Assembly (NCBI GenBank): GCA_963755695.1
Contig: CAVWLB010000010.1
Coordinates: 1,922,001-1,986,000 of the forward strand
From: QHWT01 sp963755695
GTDB taxonomy: Bacteria; Acidobacteriota; Vicinamibacteria; Vicinamibacterales; 2-12-FULL-66-21
Length of the DNA: 64,000 bases
Reading direction: 5' to 3'
The notes beneath the pieces were generated by a model. That model had not been told where the DNA came from and made no database searches. It was given only the letters and a program-made list of their open reading frames with translations. Each line of letters opens with the position of its first letter. Within the stretch, counting starts at the first letter, position 1. Shown here piece by piece: positions 61,703 through 64,000 of the stretch. The translations under genes and the position numbers were made by a program.

Positions 61703-61801
61703 CCGGTGCTACGTGCAAGGTGCTACGTGCTTCGTGCGCTAAGGGTGCTAGGTGCTAGGTGCTAGGGTGCTGGGTGCTGGGTGCTACGTGCAAGGTGCCA
61801 C
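61703..61801. repeat. Left GGTGCTACGTGC-type array of the four-helix-bundle element
   Basis: About 100 bases of direct units GGTGCTACGTGC, AAGGTGCT, GGGTGCTGGGTGCT and TAGGTGCTAGGTGC on the plus strand. It begins with CCGGTGC, which is repeated in inverted form at the right end (62488-62494). Confidence 0.88.
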
Positions 61802-61857
61802 GCTCGTCGGCACGGGGAATGCTGCTACCGAACTAAGTAGCAAAGGAGGAGTGCCTC

Positions 61858-62316
61858 ATGGCGGGCGTCAAACGGTTTGAAGATCTTGTGTGCTGGCAAT
61901 TTGCGACGGAACTCGAAGATCTCGTGCCGGCACTTCTTGCCAATCCGAAGGCTGCGGCGGATCGTGAATTTTGCGATCAGATTCTCCGTGCGACGGCGAA
62001 GGTCGCGCCGCAAATTGCTGAAGGCTTCGCACGGTTCAAGCCGCGCGAGACAGCCTATTTCTTGCGAATCGCCAAGGGTTCGCTCGCCGAAGTGCAGACG
62101 CATCTCGCGAAAGCGAGACGGCGAAACTATGTGCCCGATGAACAGCAGGCCCGTGCCGAGGAACTCGCGCGACGGGCAATCGGTGCGACGACGGCATTTC
62201 TCAAGGACCGCCTCGATGCTGGGCGGCAGCAACAGAAATCAACGAATCGGGTGATTCGCAAGACGAAGTCAACATCGAATCCACATGAGCCCGAATCTCC
62301 GGAAGGGCAACCATAG
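61858..62316 (+). CDS. Four-helix-bundle protein (23S rRNA intervening-sequence / Avd-like)
   Basis: 152 aa, intact frame, strong AAAGGAGG nine bases upstream. The pattern is typical of the S23/IVP family: KRFEDLVCWQFATELEDLVP, REFCDQILRATAKVAPQIAE, GFARFKPRETAYFLRIAKGS, LAEVQTHLAKARRRNYV, ARAEELARRAIGATTAFLKD. The last 30 residues are a polar, basic tail (KSTNRVIRKTKSTSNPHEPE). Family members form pentameric barrels and resemble Avd, the accessory protein of diversity-generating retroelements, which binds nucleic acid. Stand-alone copies have no known job. The gene is enclosed by inverted repeat arrays, unlike any neighbour. Confidence 0.85.
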   Translation: MAGVKRFEDLVCWQFATELEDLVPALLANPKAAADREFCDQILRATAKVAPQIAEGFARFKPRETAYFLRIAKGSLAEVQTHLAKARRRNYVPDEQQARAEELARRAIGATTAFLKDRLDAGRQQQKSTNRVIRKTKSTSNPHEPESPEGQP

Positions 62317-62350
62317 CGCCTCCAGGCGACAGGCATTGCTGCCCAGACGC

Positions 62351-62497
62351 AAGGCACCCGGCACCAAGCACGTGACGGCACGTGGCACCCGGCACCCAGC
62401 ACCTTGCACGTAGCACCCTTAGTGCACGTAGCACCCTTCGTGCACCCAGCACGAAGCACCTAGCACCTTGCACCCAGCACCCTTAGTGCACCGGCAC
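62351..62497. repeat. Right GCACC-type array of the four-helix-bundle element
   Basis: About 145 bases of AGCACCTTGCACGTAGCACC, GGCACCCGGCACC and CTTAGTGCACGTAGCACCCT units, the reverse complement of the left array's units. It ends in GCACCGG-CACG directly before a TATAAT box. Confidence 0.88.
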
Positions 62498-62498
62498 G

Positions 62499-62504
62499 TA
62501 TAAT
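62499..62504 (+). promoter_or_regulatory. Consensus -10 box at the edge of the repeat element
   Basis: TATAAT, six bases, then ATG 62511. A start site on the A of ATG would make the message leaderless. The upstream side is repeat sequence. Confidence 0.5.
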
Positions 62505-62510
62505 TAGTGG

Positions 62511-63215
62511 ATGCAGCAGGCGATCGCGACGCTCGTGCGGGACCTCGGGCGGGTGTTCGGTGGACGGCTCGAGTCGCTCGCCGTGTATTCGGGCCATCAC
62601 GATGACGGCGTGCTGCACTCGCTCGCGCTGATCGAGGGTCTGAGCTTCCGCGACCTGACCGCGTGTCTGCCGCTCGCCGAGAGCTGGCACCGTCTGGGGC
62701 TGGCCGTGCCGCTCATGCTGTCGCGTGACGAACTGCGCCGCACCGTCGACATCTTTCCGTTGGAGTACGCCTCGATCATGGCCACCCACGCGGTGGTCTT
62801 CGGCCGGCCGCCCTTCGACGGGATGACTATCCCGGCAGAGGATCTCCGGCGGGCCTGCGAGGCGCAGGCCAAGAGCCACCTGATCCACCTGCGCGAGGCA
62901 TTCCTCGAATCACACGGCGAAGCGCGCAGCGTGGCTGCGCTCATCGCCTCGTCGGCGGCCTCGCTGCGTGCGATCCTGACCAACATCGCGCGCCTTCCCG
63001 ATACGGCCGCCGCGTCCCCGATGGCGGCCATGCCTTCGGACGAAGTTCTCGCGCGGGTCGCGGAAAGCCGCATCGGCATTGCCGCCGGGCTCGTTCAGGA
63101 CGTGCTGTCGGCGGCAACGACCGGCCAGGTGTCCATCGCCGACCCCTCCGCGCTGCTGGCCCGCTACATCGATGCAGCGCAACGCGTGTGGGAATACGTC
63201 GATCGGTGGCGCTGA
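62511..63215 (+). CDS. Conserved helical protein, nucleotidyltransferase-like N-terminus
   Basis: 234 aa, intact. The first 120 residues follow the order of a degenerate nucleotidyltransferase fold: LVRDLGRVFGGRLESLAVYS, LALIEGLSFRDLTACLPLAE, LPLMLSRDELRRTVDIFPLEY-ASI; the usual GSxxxxD catalytic motif is replaced by SGHHDDG, so catalysis is doubtful. The C-terminal half is helical (HLIHLREAFLESHGEARSVA). I do not recognise a specific family. It is directly followed by the TPM-domain gene and the two probably form an operon. Confidence 0.6.
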   Translation: MQQAIATLVRDLGRVFGGRLESLAVYSGHHDDGVLHSLALIEGLSFRDLTACLPLAESWHRLGLAVPLMLSRDELRRTVDIFPLEYASIMATHAVVFGRPPFDGMTIPAEDLRRACEAQAKSHLIHLREAFLESHGEARSVAALIASSAASLRAILTNIARLPDTAAASPMAAMPSDEVLARVAESRIGIAAGLVQDVLSAATTGQVSIADPSALLARYIDAAQRVWEYVDRWR

Positions 63216-63226
63216 CCTTCACGTCG

Positions 63227-64000
63227 ATGATCAACGCTCAATCCTCGAGGCTCAACGGCATCCGGGTGTGCCTGCTCCCGCTTCTCTGGGTATTGATCGG
63301 TGGACATTCCACCCTGCGCGCTGGCGCGTTTGCCCCGGACAACCCGCCCGTGTTGACCGCGCCGGTCAACGATTTCGCGCACGTCATCGACCCGGAGAGT
63401 GCCGCGGAGCTCGACCGGCGCATCCGCGCGCTCCAGAGCGCGACCGGCGATGCGGTAATCATTGCCACGGTCCAGACCTTCAAGCCGTACGGCGACATCC
63501 GCGAGTACACGACCAAGATGTTCGAGAACGGCGGGCGCGGGATTGGACAAAAAGGCAAGGACAACGGGTTGTTGATCGTGCTGGCGATCGACGATCGGCA
63601 GATCAAGATCGAGCCTGGCTACGCGCTCGAAGAGTTCATCACCGACGGGTTCGCGGGAGAGACGATCCGCAACGTCATCGCGCCGGAGTTCCGCCAGGGA
63701 CGTTACGGGAGTGGACTGCTGGCGGGGACGACCCGAATCATCAACCGGATCGCGGAACGCCGCGGGGTCACGCTCAAGGATGTGCCGCAGCAGCAGGTCT
63801 CCTCTTCGCGTGAGTCGCCGCACATTCCAATCTCCCTCATCATCTTCATCATCATCGTGGTGATCATGCTGAGCCGCGGGGGCGGCGGTCCCAGACGACG
63901 ACGCCGCTACTGGGGCGGCGGCCCCTGGAGCGGATGGAACAGCGGCGTCGGACCGTTCGGCGGCGGCGGAATCGGCGGCGGCTTCGGAGGATTTGGCGGA
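63227..64000 (+). CDS. TPM-domain (YgcG-like) secreted membrane protein, 3' end beyond window
   Basis: At least 258 codons, open to the window edge. Signal-like GIRVCLLPLLWVLIGGHSTL, then the TPM domain: VNDFAHVIDPESAAELDRRI, ATGDAVIIATVQTFKPYGDI, FENGGRGIGQKGKDNGLLIV, DRQIKIEPGYALEEFITDGF, YGSGLLAGTTRIINRIAE. A membrane helix (ISLIIFIIIVVIMLSR) is followed by the typical Gly/Trp/Arg-rich tail (GGGPWSGWNSG). ATG 63227 or GTG 63206, the latter overlapping the previous stop. TPM proteins assist photosystem or respiratory complex repair in some lineages; the bacterial role is unclear. Confidence 0.85.
   Translation, partial: MINAQSSRLNGIRVCLLPLLWVLIGGHSTLRAGAFAPDNPPVLTAPVNDFAHVIDPESAAELDRRIRALQSATGDAVIIATVQTFKPYGDIREYTTKMFENGGRGIGQKGKDNGLLIVLAIDDRQIKIEPGYALEEFITDGFAGETIRNVIAPEFRQGRYGSGLLAGTTRIINRIAERRGVTLKDVPQQQVSSSRESPHIPISLIIFIIIVVIMLSRGGGGPRRRRRYWGGGPWSGWNSGVGPFGGGGIGGGFGGFGG

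Larger units (their letters stand above)
61703..62494. mobile_element. Candidate four-helix-bundle repeat element (about 790 bp)
   Basis: Two opposite-facing arrays of the same short unit (61703-61801 and 62351-62497) enclose a single gene for a four-helix-bundle protein and share the 7-bp end CCGGTGC/GCACCGG. The element's ends coincide with the -10 boxes of the two flanking, divergent genes. No transposase. Mobility is inference from the structure. Confidence 0.55.

Overview
The window reads as high-GC chromosomal DNA of a Gram-negative, probably aerobic, free-living bacterium. The protein set points to Acidobacteriota, most likely the Vicinamibacteria side: a YncE-propeller/phosphoesterase fusion, a VPS10/BNR propeller protein, a large S9B peptidase, an MFS-type spermidine synthase fusion, an MbnH-type di-heme protein and DUF4097 lipoproteins. 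BamA, TamB, OmpA and a C-terminal phenylalanine barrel signature show an outer membrane. The taxonomic call is inference from gene content; no rRNA or tRNA gene was found.

Layout. 1-5.8 kb (minus): overlapping secreted-hydrolase operon (metallophosphoesterase, small protein, propeller-phosphoesterase, DPP-IV). 5.9-10.5 kb: small protein, M48 protease, galactokinase pair, low-complexity secreted protein. 10.8-15.9 kb (minus): spermidine-synthase fusion, alpha/beta hydrolase, amidase. 16.2-18.2 kb: orphan ABC ATPase and MBL hydrolase converging on a repeat array. 18.4-25.6 kb: VPS10 protein, SnoaL-like, YceI, TPR, MbnH, threonine dehydratase. 25.7-38.9 kb: DUF2339/DUF3999 pair, secreted kinase-like protein, zinc ribbons, DUF4097, topoisomerase IB, DUF3810, NDH-2, YIP1. 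39-50.5 kb: molybdopterin oxidoreductase, then TamB/BamA and OmpA. 50.8-53.9 kb: YggX, an ATP-grasp ligase and a B12-binding radical SAM protein. 54-61.7 kb: GH20 hexosaminidase, POT transporter, LigD-type phosphoesterase, SLOG-like protein, Uup, YvcK. 61.7-64 kb: a four-helix-bundle gene inside inverted repeat arrays, then two more genes.

Main discoveries. (1) The radical SAM gene at 52489-53900 does not end at its first TGA. The frame reads Cys-TGA-Ala-Glu-Pro, followed by a bacterial SECIS-like hairpin with a GGU loop, so it is probably a selenoprotein with a Cys-Sec-Ala-Glu-Pro tail, next to an ATP-grasp enzyme: a candidate uncharacterised modification pathway. (2) At least seven different short-unit repeat arrays, most built as two inverted halves, sit in gene junctions, touching stop codons, start codons or -10 boxes. 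One pair encloses the four-helix-bundle gene and has matching 7-bp ends, which looks like a small mobile or repeat-associated element. (3) A separate REP-like hairpin family occurs in several intergenic regions.

Caveat: many genes carry one-base frameshifts in housekeeping-type families, clustered in parts of the window (1-5.6, 11.4-15.8, 18.9-21.5, 24.7-25.4, 39-42.3, 45.2-50.2, 51-53, 54.5-61.7 kb), while other stretches are clean. I read these as sequence or assembly errors and annotate such loci as single genes with approximate shift positions.
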